Positions 45,220-54,047 of a stretch of DNA of 64,000 nt are shown piece by piece (the first letter of the stretch is position 1; each line of letters begins with the position of its first letter). The notes beneath the pieces are model-generated. The model made no database searches. It worked only from the letters and a program-made list of their open reading frames with translations, and was not told the DNA's origin. A program made the translations under genes and the position numbers. This DNA is from Photobacterium sp. GJ3 (lineage in GTDB: Bacteria > Pseudomonadota > Gammaproteobacteria > Enterobacterales > Vibrionaceae), in NCBI RefSeq assembly GCF_018199995.1, contig NZ_CP073579.1, forward strand, positions 186,001 to 250,000. The letters are read 5' to 3'.

Positions 45220-45708
45220 ATGACCCCACTCAATCCTTTCCTTCAGCAGGCAATCGCGCTGGCTGAAGACAATGTCAAGCAGGGCGGCCGCCCTTTCGGA
45301 GCCGTGGTTGTCAAAGATGATCAGGTCATTGCGACGGGTGTGAACCGGATGCAGGCCGATTGTGATCCCACGGCTCATGCCGAGCTGCTGGCCTTGCGTC
45401 AGGCTGGCAAAGCCTTGCAATCGCCCCGGCTGGCGGGGTGTCAAGTGTATGCCAGTGGTCAGCCTTGCCCGATGTGTATGGCCGCAATGCGAATGTCCGG
45501 TATTACCGAGATTGTCTTTGCTTACGCCAATGAACAGGCTGAACCTTTCGGGTTGTCAACGGCTGAGATTGCAGCCGACCTGTCAAAACCGCTGGCACAG
45601 CAACAATGGGCCCGTATATCACATCAGCCCGTCACCACAACGGATCAGGACGCCAATCATTTATATCAGCACTGGCAAAGATTTCAGCAGCAGTCGGATG
45701 GTTCATGA
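45220..45708 (+). CDS. Cytidine/deoxycytidylate deaminase-family protein
   Basis: A 162-residue zinc deaminase from ATG 45220. Motifs: HAELLALRQAG with the proton-shuttling Glu, then QPCPMCMAAMRMSGI with the zinc cysteines. The start ATPLNPFLQQAIALAEDNVKQGGRPFGAVVV is typical of nucleoside deaminases. It could act on guanine, cytosine or tRNA adenosine; the lack of the TadA-specific sequence makes a free-base role likely. Its stop overlaps the MFS transporter start. Confidence 0.85.
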   Translation: MTPLNPFLQQAIALAEDNVKQGGRPFGAVVVKDDQVIATGVNRMQADCDPTAHAELLALRQAGKALQSPRLAGCQVYASGQPCPMCMAAMRMSGITEIVFAYANEQAEPFGLSTAEIAADLSKPLAQQQWARISHQPVTTTDQDANHLYQHWQRFQQQSDGS

Positions 45709-46934
45709 AGCATCCGGCTGAACAGCGCAGCATTTCAAATTGGGTCGGGTTATTGCTGATTGTCTTGATCGGGTTGAACCTGCGCCCGTTTCTGGTGGCA
45801 CCGGGACCCATTCTGAACACCATCATGCAGGATCTGTCGATGAGCGCTTACAGCGCATCGCTGTTGACCTTACTGCCGATGTTTCTGATGGGCATGGGCG
45901 CGTTTATCGCGCCAGTGATTTTGTCACGATATGGCACCCGTCCTGCCGTTTTGTCTGCGCTGACCGCGATTCTGACAGGCTGTGCTTTCAGATTCACGGT
46001 CACCACGGAAGTGACCTTCCTGCTGACCGCAGTGCTTTGCGGGGCTGGCGTCGCCTTGATTCAGTCGGCGATGCCGGGCCAGATCAAAGCAACATTTCCG
46101 AAGCATATCGCACTGGCGACCGGGCTGTATTCTGCCTGTCTGATGGTCGGTGGCGCCCTTGGGGCCTATGGGATGCCACATCTCATGCAAATTGGCCTGA
46201 ACTGGCGTCAGTCGCTGGCCATGCTGGCGGTACTTGCTCTGGTCGCTGTGCTGTTTTGTCTGCGATTTCTGGTCGCTGCGGCATCGAAAAAGCAGGACGG
46301 CAATCTCGTGAAGGCATTACTGTGCCGTCCGCGCACCTGGACGCTGATGTTCGCTTTTGGACTGGTAAATTCGGGCTATTCCACGCTGGTGGCCTGGCTT
46401 GCACCTTATTATCAGTCGCTGGGTTGGCGCCAGCCGGACAGCGCCAGTCTGGTTGTGGTGCTTTCGGTCTGTCAGGCCATCAGTGCGGTCGGTCTGCCGG
46501 TGCTGGCCCGCCGGTCTCAGGACCGTCGCCCCTGGCTTTTTCTGACAGTGGTTTTCCAGGCGGTGGGCTTTTATGGGCTGGCGGCCTGGCCGGAAATGTC
46601 ACCCATGTTCTGGGTTGGGATATGCGGCGCCGGACTGGGCGGAAGTTTTGCCCTGGTGATCGTGACGGCGCTGGACCATCTGGAATCTGCGGAATCGTCT
46701 GGCACGCTGGCGGCTTTGATGCAGGGCGGTGGTTTCATGATTGCCGCAGTGTCTCCCTGGCTGATTGCTGTCCTGCAAGATCTCACGGCATCTTACGAAG
46801 CAGGCTGGCTGATGCATCTGGGATTTGTGGTGATAACCGGTGCACTTTACCTGCGGTTAAACCCGCGTCTGTATCGCGAGGTGATGGGGGAGGCCGGATT
46901 CGTTGCGAAACGGCAAAGAATCCCTCACGGATAG
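45705..46934 (+). CDS. MFS transporter, CynX/NimT type
   Basis: A 409-residue transporter from ATG 45705, which overlaps the deaminase stop (ATGA). It has about twelve hydrophobic helices, including WVGLLLIVLIGLNLRPFLVAPGPILNTI at the N-terminus (a CynX signature LNLRP). Overlap with the deaminase suggests it moves a nucleobase, cyanate-like compound or the deaminase product. No substrate motif is visible. The family does cyanate or nitroimidazole export in relatives. Confidence 0.85.
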   Translation: MKHPAEQRSISNWVGLLLIVLIGLNLRPFLVAPGPILNTIMQDLSMSAYSASLLTLLPMFLMGMGAFIAPVILSRYGTRPAVLSALTAILTGCAFRFTVTTEVTFLLTAVLCGAGVALIQSAMPGQIKATFPKHIALATGLYSACLMVGGALGAYGMPHLMQIGLNWRQSLAMLAVLALVAVLFCLRFLVAAASKKQDGNLVKALLCRPRTWTLMFAFGLVNSGYSTLVAWLAPYYQSLGWRQPDSASLVVVLSVCQAISAVGLPVLARRSQDRRPWLFLTVVFQAVGFYGLAAWPEMSPMFWVGICGAGLGGSFALVIVTALDHLESAESSGTLAALMQGGGFMIAAVSPWLIAVLQDLTASYEAGWLMHLGFVVITGALYLRLNPRLYREVMGEAGFVAKRQRIPHG

Positions 46935-47118
46935 TCATCTCATGACGGAATCAACTACAGTTACTTGGATAACCTGAACGAGGAAGGCTTGGAAACGGTT
47001 GCCAGATAAACGTTCTGGCTGTCAATCAGCCTGATGACGGTGACACTTTCCTTTGCGCCGAAGGCGTGAAGATAACGATTTTTGATGAACGATAGCATTC
47101 ACTGACTGGAGAAAAGTA

Positions 47119-47541
47119 ATGAAAGTTCTGTATTCAACAAAAGCAACATCCACTGGCGGGCGTGACGGAGCATCCGAGTCAGCGGACGGAAAACTGAAAG
47201 TGAAACTGAGTACGCCAACTGAGCTTGGCGGACAAGGGGGCGAAGGCACCAACCCTGAGCAGCTTTTTGCCGCAGGTTACTCGGCCTGTTTTATCGGGGC
47301 GATGAAATTTGTGGCCGCGCAGGATGGCATTAAATTACCGGCTGAGCCAAGTATCACGGCTCAGGTCGGTATTGGTGAAAACCCGAAAGGGGTTGGTTTC
47401 GCGATTGATGTCGAACTCCATATTTCTGTTGCTGGCATGGCAAAGGACGAGCTGAGTCAACTGGCTGAAAAGGCACATCAGGTTTGTCCATATTCAAACG
47501 CAACCCGCGGTAATATCCGTGTGGAATTAGTGGTTGCTTAA
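47119..47541 (+). CDS. ohr: Organic hydroperoxide resistance protein (OsmC/Ohr)
   Basis: A 140-residue protein with the two catalytic cysteines in GYSACFIGAMKF and AHQVCPYSNATRGN. The opening MKVLYSTKATSTGGRDGASESADGKLKVKL and PEQLFAAGYSACF are characteristic of Ohr. It reduces organic hydroperoxides using dihydrolipoyl donors. ATG 47119 follows TGGAGAAAAGTA. It has its own terminator. No OhrR regulator gene is adjacent. Confidence 0.92.
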   Translation: MKVLYSTKATSTGGRDGASESADGKLKVKLSTPTELGGQGGEGTNPEQLFAAGYSACFIGAMKFVAAQDGIKLPAEPSITAQVGIGENPKGVGFAIDVELHISVAGMAKDELSQLAEKAHQVCPYSNATRGNIRVELVVA

Positions 47542-47558
47542 CTTTGGCTCAAGATTGA

Positions 47559-47584
47559 AAAGGGCTCGATTGAGCCCTTTTTTT
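47559..47584 (+). terminator. Terminator after ohr
   Basis: AAAGGGCTC-gatt-GAGCCCTTT with a following T run, 18 bp past the ohr stop. Confidence 0.92.
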
Positions 47585-47992
47585 GATCTTGCTTCAATTT
47601 CATTGAGTGGTCATTCAAGAGAGAAAATATCGCTGAATGCAATGTGTATGGAATGAGATGACTCTATTTTCAGGTTAGTTTTTGATGATAGTTCTGTCGA
47701 TATTTCAGTCGGTTGAAAAGTCAGATTTTTTGCCAAGGCGACTGTTTCTGAGAAGGATTAAAAATGTTTCAAACAAGACTTTAAAATGATTGAGTTCAAG
47801 GTTAATATGCATGCCCCCACGATTTGTGAGCAAGATCAACCCTTCATCAAACCTCCTAAGAATACCTGCCTCGATTCTGTCTTTCAGCATGTTTCATTAT
47901 GAGCTTTCTTATAGTGAAAATGACTTTCTTGGCTATCAAAAAGCCGGAATTTAAATAGGCTATTGAAATACTTAATAAGAGAATTCTAAACT

Positions 47993-48018
47993 CCAGCCAT
48001 CTGTTCAATTATGGCTGG
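47993..48018 (+). promoter_or_regulatory. Hairpin just upstream of the T6SS kinase
   Basis: CCAGCCAT and ATGGCTGG (8 bp, loop ctgttcaatt) lie 9 bp before the TTG start at 48028. A hairpin here would cover any ribosome site and could control translation or act as a leader attenuator. The rest of the 443-bp gap from 47585 has no supported gene. Confidence 0.4.
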
Positions 48019-48027
48019 TGTCTCCCT

Positions 48028-50019
48028 TTGTCTGAGTCTGGTAATCAACACGTTTCTGCGATTGATGAAGTCATCAACCGTGCGCTGATGAAAAAAAAGA
48101 AACGTCAAATGGAATTGGAACTTGCAAGCAAGCCTTCTCTGGAGGAAAGCCTGCGAGCGAAGTTTGATATTCTGGAGACAATCACCAAGCCTGGCCGTGG
48201 GACTGTATTGTACAAACTGGCGGATAAAGAGGATCCCAATCAGGTGATCTGCTGTAAATCCGTGCAGGAACGCGGGAACGCCGCTGCTGAAAAAGCTTTA
48301 TTGAGTGAAGCAACCAAACTTGAAGTGTGTCAGCACCCGAATGTCGTCAAATTTGTTCAGGTTGGCCATGAGTTTTCGACGCCCTACTTTTTTATGGAAT
48401 GGGTCGCGGGTGAGAACCTGACTCAGAAAATCAGTCGTCATCATCAGGGCGGCTTTCGGGCAGATCATATTGCATGGCTGATTTATCAATTGGCAGGCGC
48501 ACTGGATTACGCACATACACAGGGCGTGTGTCATCTGGACATCAAACCCTCCAATGTGCTGGTTGGGACGGATGACGCGGTTCGTCTGGTTGATTTTGGT
48601 GCCGCGCAATATGTCGGCGAAGACGGTGAGCATGTGGAAGCCAGCCTGAATTATGCTTCACCGGATTACGTCCGCACCGGAATCGGTCAGCCGGAAGATG
48701 ATGTGTATTCCTTGGCTGTTCTGGCGTATTGCCTATTTCTGGGTGTCACTGCCAGTGCGGAAATTGGCATGGTGATTCATGGTCAGAAACGACCGGTTGT
48801 GATTCCGCCTCATGTCTGGAAAGCGATTCAATCGGTGATCAGTAAGCCTCGCTACCATGGTTATACGCCGATTCAGTTTGCACAGGTGCTGGGCCAGATT
48901 GACACGGACACCCCGCTGTCGAACGCACCCTTATTCAGCAGCATGCGAAATGCAGATCTGGTCTTAAGCCGGAAAAAGCACAGCACGTTTGAGGCGGTCG
49001 ACAGCTGGAAGTCGCTGGAAATCACCCTGATTTGCGCCACGTTGATACTGGTGTCTTTTCTGGTGCTTCGAAACCTGTATACCTTCGCATTTGAGGCGGA
49101 CAGTCCGGTCGTTCCAACTGAGCCGGCAAGTTTTGTGTACGACGGTAAAGTCTTTCAGCCGGACGATACCTCATGGTTCACCTATCAGTTTTTAAATGAA
49201 TTTACGTCGGAAACACCGGAGCTTTCTAAAACAGCCGTCGCGATTGTTGAAGCATATGACCGGAAGAAATCGGAACGGGAAAAACAAATTTATCTGCGTT
49301 TAAGCTCGGTGCTGGAAGATGAGCAACAAGCACACCAAATCCGTCAGGAACAATTGACCGCAATTAAAAATGAACTGATTACCATGCGCCGTTTAATGCA
49401 GGGCGGAAAAGCCAGCGATTCTGTGCACATTGAAAAACAATTGGCTAGTGCTCAGGGGCGAGTCAATACCTTGCTGCAAAACGAAGGTTTTAACCGTGAA
49501 AGTGCAATCACACCGGATGAAGCCCTGAATTTAATGGAAGTCGGTGATGTTGTATTTGCGCGTCAGGCCTTTGAATCCGCATGGCAAAAGGCCACGGCGG
49601 AAGCCTATTACTATGCCCGTGAAGTACGGTATCAGACCGTCGTTAAAACACTGGCTCAGGTCTCCAGTTTGATGGACGAAGCGAATTTTAAAGACGCTTC
49701 CACCCTGATTGAAAATGCGCAGGAAGTTTTTCCGGAAAGCAAAGATATTCGCACCATGGGTGCGTTGCTGTATGCCCGTCGCGGGGAATATATCCTGCGG
49801 CAGTCGCTGCAGTCTGATCTGGTGGTGGATAAAAGCATTATTCAGCAAGCCTATCAGGACGTGAAAACATTTGCGCCCGAGCGACTGGCGCAAGTGAAAG
49901 CGCAATTAAAGCAAGATATTGAGCAGGGCAGCGAGTCCCAGTTTAAAGCGGGAGCGTTGAGTATTAATGCCAAGAATGTCACCGCAATTGTTTTACCGGA
50001 TTGGGAGTGGGAAGCATGA
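48028..50019 (+). CDS. Serine/threonine protein kinase of the T6SS cluster (PpkA-like)
   Basis: A 663-residue protein. The kinase domain spans about residues 46-280: PGRGTVLYKL (phosphate loop), Lys77 in VICCKSV, catalytic HLDIKPSN with Asp171 (HLD in place of HRD), DFG at 189-191 (LVDFGAA) and SPDY in the activation segment. A membrane helix EITLICATLILVSFLVLRNL follows at 331-350, and the C-terminal 300 residues are helical. PpkA-type kinases activate the T6SS by phosphorylating an FHA protein, and an FHA gene lies at 63452. The TTG start is supported only by the open frame; no good ribosome site is seen and an internal ATG at codon 21 is possible. Its stop overlaps the tssA start. Confidence 0.85.
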   Translation: MSESGNQHVSAIDEVINRALMKKKKRQMELELASKPSLEESLRAKFDILETITKPGRGTVLYKLADKEDPNQVICCKSVQERGNAAAEKALLSEATKLEVCQHPNVVKFVQVGHEFSTPYFFMEWVAGENLTQKISRHHQGGFRADHIAWLIYQLAGALDYAHTQGVCHLDIKPSNVLVGTDDAVRLVDFGAAQYVGEDGEHVEASLNYASPDYVRTGIGQPEDDVYSLAVLAYCLFLGVTASAEIGMVIHGQKRPVVIPPHVWKAIQSVISKPRYHGYTPIQFAQVLGQIDTDTPLSNAPLFSSMRNADLVLSRKKHSTFEAVDSWKSLEITLICATLILVSFLVLRNLYTFAFEADSPVVPTEPASFVYDGKVFQPDDTSWFTYQFLNEFTSETPELSKTAVAIVEAYDRKKSEREKQIYLRLSSVLEDEQQAHQIRQEQLTAIKNELITMRRLMQGGKASDSVHIEKQLASAQGRVNTLLQNEGFNRESAITPDEALNLMEVGDVVFARQAFESAWQKATAEAYYYAREVRYQTVVKTLAQVSSLMDEANFKDASTLIENAQEVFPESKDIRTMGALLYARRGEYILRQSLQSDLVVDKSIIQQAYQDVKTFAPERLAQVKAQLKQDIEQGSESQFKAGALSINAKNVTAIVLPDWEWEA

Positions 50020-51535
50020 GTGATTTGAACACTCGTCTGGATGCATTGTTATCGCCCATCAGTGCGGATCAGCCTGTCGGTGAAGATGCCCGCTATGAGC
50101 TGTGTTATGAGCTCATGGAAGCGGAAGTGAAAAAGTTTGGCTCGCTCTTTGGCGAAACCGTTGACTGGCAGGTGGTGGAGCAACAGGCAGAAATCGTGCT
50201 GCTCCAGCACAGCAAGGATCTCAAAGCCATGGCCTACATGGGCCGTGCCTGGGCAGAGCACCACGGCTGTGAAGGGTTGAAAGCCGGCTTACAGCTGCTG
50301 AAATCAGCCCTGGAGCAATTTGGCAAGGCACTGTATCCGGCGCGGGCCAGAGGTCGGGACGGGGCTATCGAATGGCTGAATAAACAGATCGAGGGGGTCG
50401 TTCCGAAGCTGGAAAACCCGGAATACGCCGATCTGGAAGCTTGCGCTGCGCTCTGTCAGGACATCAGCTTTTCGATGAGCGAAGTGTTTGACGGTTCTGA
50501 AGCGTCCATGCTGGGTGCCCGGGATGTACTGTCGACCCAAAGTCGCCAGTTGGGTGCGCCACCTTCCCCCGAGGTGAACCCCCCGAGCCTGAACCGGCTC
50601 CGGTGGCGGAAGCCCCTTCGAAAGTGGCTGAAGTCCCTGTGACACCGACAGCCAAGCCGAAGCCGGTGGCAACGGCACCTGTTCCTTCAACGATGACGTC
50701 GCTGAGCGGGGATACTGATAAAAAGTCGCTGGAGCAAATGGCAGAGCATCTGATCCACCAGAACCCGGCCATGCCACTGGCGTATCAGGTTGGACGCTAT
50801 CTGACCTGGATGGACGTGGATGAATTACCGCCGCACGATGCTGAGGGCAAAACGCCGCTGCGTCTGCCGGTGAATCAGGATACGCGGGCGGATTATGAGG
50901 CGGCCATCTCGGCTAAATCGGTTGACGAGCATTACCGGCGTCTGGAAAAGAGCCTGCGCAATACACCGTTCTGGCTCAGTGGCCACCGGTTGATGTTTGA
51001 CATGCTCAAATTGATGGGGTTTGACCCGGCCGCAGAAGCGGTGCGCGAAGAGACGCGCCGGTTAACGCAGCGTCTGGAAGGCATTGATGCGCTGACGTTT
51101 GAGGATGCCACCCCATTTGCGGATGACGCCACCCGGCAATGGCTGGCGGCAGGGCCGTCAGGTGCGGGGCAGGGCGTCAGCGAAGGACTGGCAGAGCTGC
51201 TGGGTGAGCTGGATGGCGACCATCTGGATGGCGCAGCACTCGGAAAACTGCTGGTTTCCGCGTCGGCAAAACTGGATGAGGCGCAGTCCGGACGTTCAAA
51301 GTTTCTCCTGCATCTGCAGTTGGCCAAATTACTGCACAACAACGGGCTGTTCAGCCTGGCGTTACCGCACCTTGAAGTGATCTGGCCGGAAAGAGAGCGG
51401 GTTCATTTGAGTTATTGGGAACCACACCTGGATACCGAACTGGAGCAGTTACTGTCTTCAACACTGACTCAGATTTATTCACGGGAAGAAGCCTTTCCCG
51501 ATAAGTACAGAGAATGGCTGAAAGCCGTTCATTAA
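50016..51535 (+). pseudogene. tssA: T6SS protein TssA (VasJ family), frameshifted as sequenced
   Basis: Two overlapping frames make one protein of about 506 residues starting at ATG 50016 (MSDLNTRLDALLSPISADQPVGED), overlapping the kinase stop. The N-terminal ImpA domain (GEDARYELCYELMEAEVKKF.. SKDLKAMAYMGRAWAEHHG) is typical. The frame changes at six C at 50579-50584; seven would give EVNPPEPEPAPVAEAPSK, a proline-rich linker. The C-terminal VasJ domain has AMPLAYQVGRYLTWMDVDELPPHD. TssA organises the tail baseplate and sheath. The shift may be a sequencing error, since the rest of the cluster looks intact. Confidence 0.88.
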
Positions 51536-51561
51536 CATATAGCTGCTAAGAAGGACAAGTT

Positions 51562-52059
51562 ATGTCTAAAGATGGTTCAGTCGCTCCAAAAGAGCGAATT
51601 AATATCCGGTACGTGCCTGCCACGGGTGATGCTCAGGAAGAGGTCGAACTGCCCCTGAATATGATGGTGGTTGGTGATTTCACGGGCCGTGATGACGAAA
51701 CACCGATCGAAGATCGGGATCCGGTCAGCATTGATAAAGACAACTTCAACGATGTGCTGAGTGCATTCGCACCGAACGTGAAAGTGAATGTTGCCAATCG
51801 TCTGAGCGACGAAGAAGGTGCGCAACTGGGCGTCGATCTAACGTTCAAGAATGTGAAAGATTTCTCTCCCGAAGCGATTGCCCGTCAGGTTCCTGAACTC
51901 AGCAGTCTGCTGGAACTTCGTGAAGCCCTGGTTGCGCTGAAAGGCCCGCTGGGTAACGTCCCGGCTTTCCGTAAGCGTATCGCTCAGGTACTGCAAGACG
52001 ATGAAGCACGGAACAAACTGCTCAGTGAACTGAGCATCGATGCAAACAAAGAAGAATAA
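51562..52059 (+). CDS. tssB: T6SS contractile sheath small subunit TssB (VipA)
   Basis: A 165-residue protein. GSVAPKERINIRYVPATGDAQEEVELPLNMMVVGDFTGRDD is the standard TssB opening, and ALVALKGPLGNVPAFRKRIAQVLQDDEARNKLLSEL the standard end. It pairs with TssC to form the contractile sheath. ATG 51562 follows AAGGACAAGTT. It lies 26 bp past tssA and 11 bp before tssC, so the three are one operon. Confidence 0.95.
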   Translation: MSKDGSVAPKERINIRYVPATGDAQEEVELPLNMMVVGDFTGRDDETPIEDRDPVSIDKDNFNDVLSAFAPNVKVNVANRLSDEEGAQLGVDLTFKNVKDFSPEAIARQVPELSSLLELREALVALKGPLGNVPAFRKRIAQVLQDDEARNKLLSELSIDANKEE

Positions 52060-52070
52060 GCAGGTGGCAC

Positions 52071-53546
52071 ATGACAACTGAAGCGATGACACCGGAACAG
52101 GATGCACAACTGGCTGAATCCGGTTCTCTGTTAGACAGTATTTTGAATGAAACCCGTATGAAGCCATCTGATGAAGGCTTTGACGTGGCGAAACGGGGCG
52201 TGGAAGCGTTTATCTCTGAATTGCTGAGTAAAAACGTATCCGACAAAGTTGATCAGTCGCTGGTGGATCTGATGATCTCCGAGATTGATCAGAAGATGTC
52301 TGCTCAGGTTGATGAGATTCTGCACTCAGAAGAGATTCAGCAAATCGAATCGTCCTGGCGTGGCCTGAAGTATCTGGTTGATCAGACGGACTTCCGCGAG
52401 AACATTCAGATTGAAGTGATTTCTGCGAAGAAAAACGAAGTGCTGGATGACTTCGACGACGCGCCGGAAGTGGTGAAATCTGGTTTGTACAAGCAGATCT
52501 ATACCCGTGAATACGGCCAGTTTGGTGGTAAACCTGTGGGTGCGGTGATCTGTGACTTCAAACTGACGTCTGCATCACCAGACATCAAACTGATGGAATA
52601 CATGGCAAACGTGGGTGCGATGTCTCATGCACCGTTCCTGACTTCTGCCGGTCCTCAGTTCTTCGGGGTCGACAGCTATGAAGAGCTGCCAAACCTGAAA
52701 GATCTGAAGTCTGTGTTTGAAGGTCCGCAGTACACCAAGTGGCGTGGCCTGCGTGAGCACGAAGATTCACGCTATCTGGGTCTGTGTACCACAGGCTTCA
52801 TGCTGCGCTCGCCATATTCTGTGGCCGACAACCCGATCAAAGCATTCGACTATAACGAGAATGTTTCGGCGAGTCATGACCACTATCTGTGGGGGAACTC
52901 AGCGTATGCACTGGCGTCTCGTATTTCCGAGTCCTTTGCGAAATTCCGCTGGTGTCCGAACATCATCGGTCCGCAGAGCGGTGGTACGGTGAATGACCTG
53001 CCGGTACATAACTTTGAATCCATGGGTCGTATTGAAACCAAGATCCCAACAGAAGTGCTGGTCTCTGACCGTCGCGAATTCGAACTGGCAGAAGAAGGCT
53101 TTATTGCCCTGACCATGCGTAAAGGTTCTGATAACGCGGCATTCTTCTCGGCCAACTCGGTTCAGAAACCGAAGTTCTTTGGCAACACGCCGGAAGGCAA
53201 AGAAGCAGAAACCAACTATAAGCTGGGCACACAGCTACCATACATGTTCATCATCAACCGCCTGGCGCACTATCTGAAAGTGCTGCAGCGCGAGCAGATT
53301 GGTTCGTGGAAAGAGCGTACGGATCTGGAAATTGAACTGAACAAGTGGATCCGTCAGTACGTGTCTGATCAGGAAAATCCACCGGCAGAGGTTCGTGGTC
53401 GTCGTCCACTGCGTGCAGCACGTGTTGAAGTGTCTGATGTGGAAGGTGATCCGGGCTGGTACCGTGTTTCTCTGGCAGTGCGTCCGCACTTCAAGTACAT
53501 GGGTGCAAGCTTCGAGCTGTCTCTGGTAGGTAAACTGGATCAGTAA
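52071..53546 (+). CDS. tssC: T6SS contractile sheath large subunit TssC (VipB)
   Basis: A 491-residue protein of normal length. Landmarks: QIESSWRGLKYLVDQTDF, GAVICDFKLTSASPDIKLMEYMANVGAMSHAPFL, and the C-terminal region DLEIELNKWIRQYVSDQENPPAEVRGRRPLRAA. It forms, with TssB, the sheath that drives the inner Hcp tube. Codon use is regular. It follows tssB closely in the operon and is 79 bp before tssE. Confidence 0.96.
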   Translation: MTTEAMTPEQDAQLAESGSLLDSILNETRMKPSDEGFDVAKRGVEAFISELLSKNVSDKVDQSLVDLMISEIDQKMSAQVDEILHSEEIQQIESSWRGLKYLVDQTDFRENIQIEVISAKKNEVLDDFDDAPEVVKSGLYKQIYTREYGQFGGKPVGAVICDFKLTSASPDIKLMEYMANVGAMSHAPFLTSAGPQFFGVDSYEELPNLKDLKSVFEGPQYTKWRGLREHEDSRYLGLCTTGFMLRSPYSVADNPIKAFDYNENVSASHDHYLWGNSAYALASRISESFAKFRWCPNIIGPQSGGTVNDLPVHNFESMGRIETKIPTEVLVSDRREFELAEEGFIALTMRKGSDNAAFFSANSVQKPKFFGNTPEGKEAETNYKLGTQLPYMFIINRLAHYLKVLQREQIGSWKERTDLEIELNKWIRQYVSDQENPPAEVRGRRPLRAARVEVSDVEGDPGWYRVSLAVRPHFKYMGASFELSLVGKLDQ

Positions 53547-53625
53547 TCAGTCAAGGAGCGGTGGCTGTGATGCGCTTCGCTGAGGCGCCTGACAGACTGC
53601 CGCTCAATTATTTCTGTGGAAATCA

Positions 53626-54036
53626 ATGGATAAAGGTTACCGATTACTGGAACGCATTGAGCTGGGCGAATCGAAAAACAGCTACGATACCGTCGGATCA
53701 ACTCAGTATCTGATTGAGTCGATTCATTATCATCTGGCGGATTTGCTGAATACGCATACCGGCAACGCCATGATTGCGCTGGATTACGGGCTGCCTGATT
53801 TCAATGATGTGCTGGCGGATAAATCCAACATTGTCAGAGAAATCCGGCACAGTGTGAAACAGACAATCGAAAAATATGAACCCCGATTAACCGGTGTTGT
53901 CGTCCGGTATATTCCCCACGCGGATAATCCGCTGCAGCTGAATTTTGCCGTCAGTGGTGAGGTGTATCACAACGACAAGAAAACCATGATGAATATCGAC
54001 TTATCCGTAGGCGTAGACGGTAAGTTTTCTGTATAG
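53626..54036 (+). CDS. tssE: T6SS baseplate protein TssE
   Basis: A 136-residue gp25-like protein: YLIESIHYHLADLLNTHTGNAMIALDYGLPDFND and a RLTGVVVRYIPHADNPLQLNFAVSGEV strand pair. It has the LxDYGLPDF segment typical of TssE (DYGLPD form). ATG 53626 follows TGTGGAAATCA. The 79-bp gap ahead holds the repeat CGCTTCGCTGAGGCGC, a minor hairpin. It is followed 11 bp later by tssF. Confidence 0.92.
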   Translation: MDKGYRLLERIELGESKNSYDTVGSTQYLIESIHYHLADLLNTHTGNAMIALDYGLPDFNDVLADKSNIVREIRHSVKQTIEKYEPRLTGVVVRYIPHADNPLQLNFAVSGEVYHNDKKTMMNIDLSVGVDGKFSV

Positions 54037-54047
54037 AGCCGACGAGT

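Noticed and set aside
47705..47890. Minus-strand frame of 61 codons between ohr and the T6SS kinase
   Set aside because: No ribosome site or recognisable family, and no second copy to support it.
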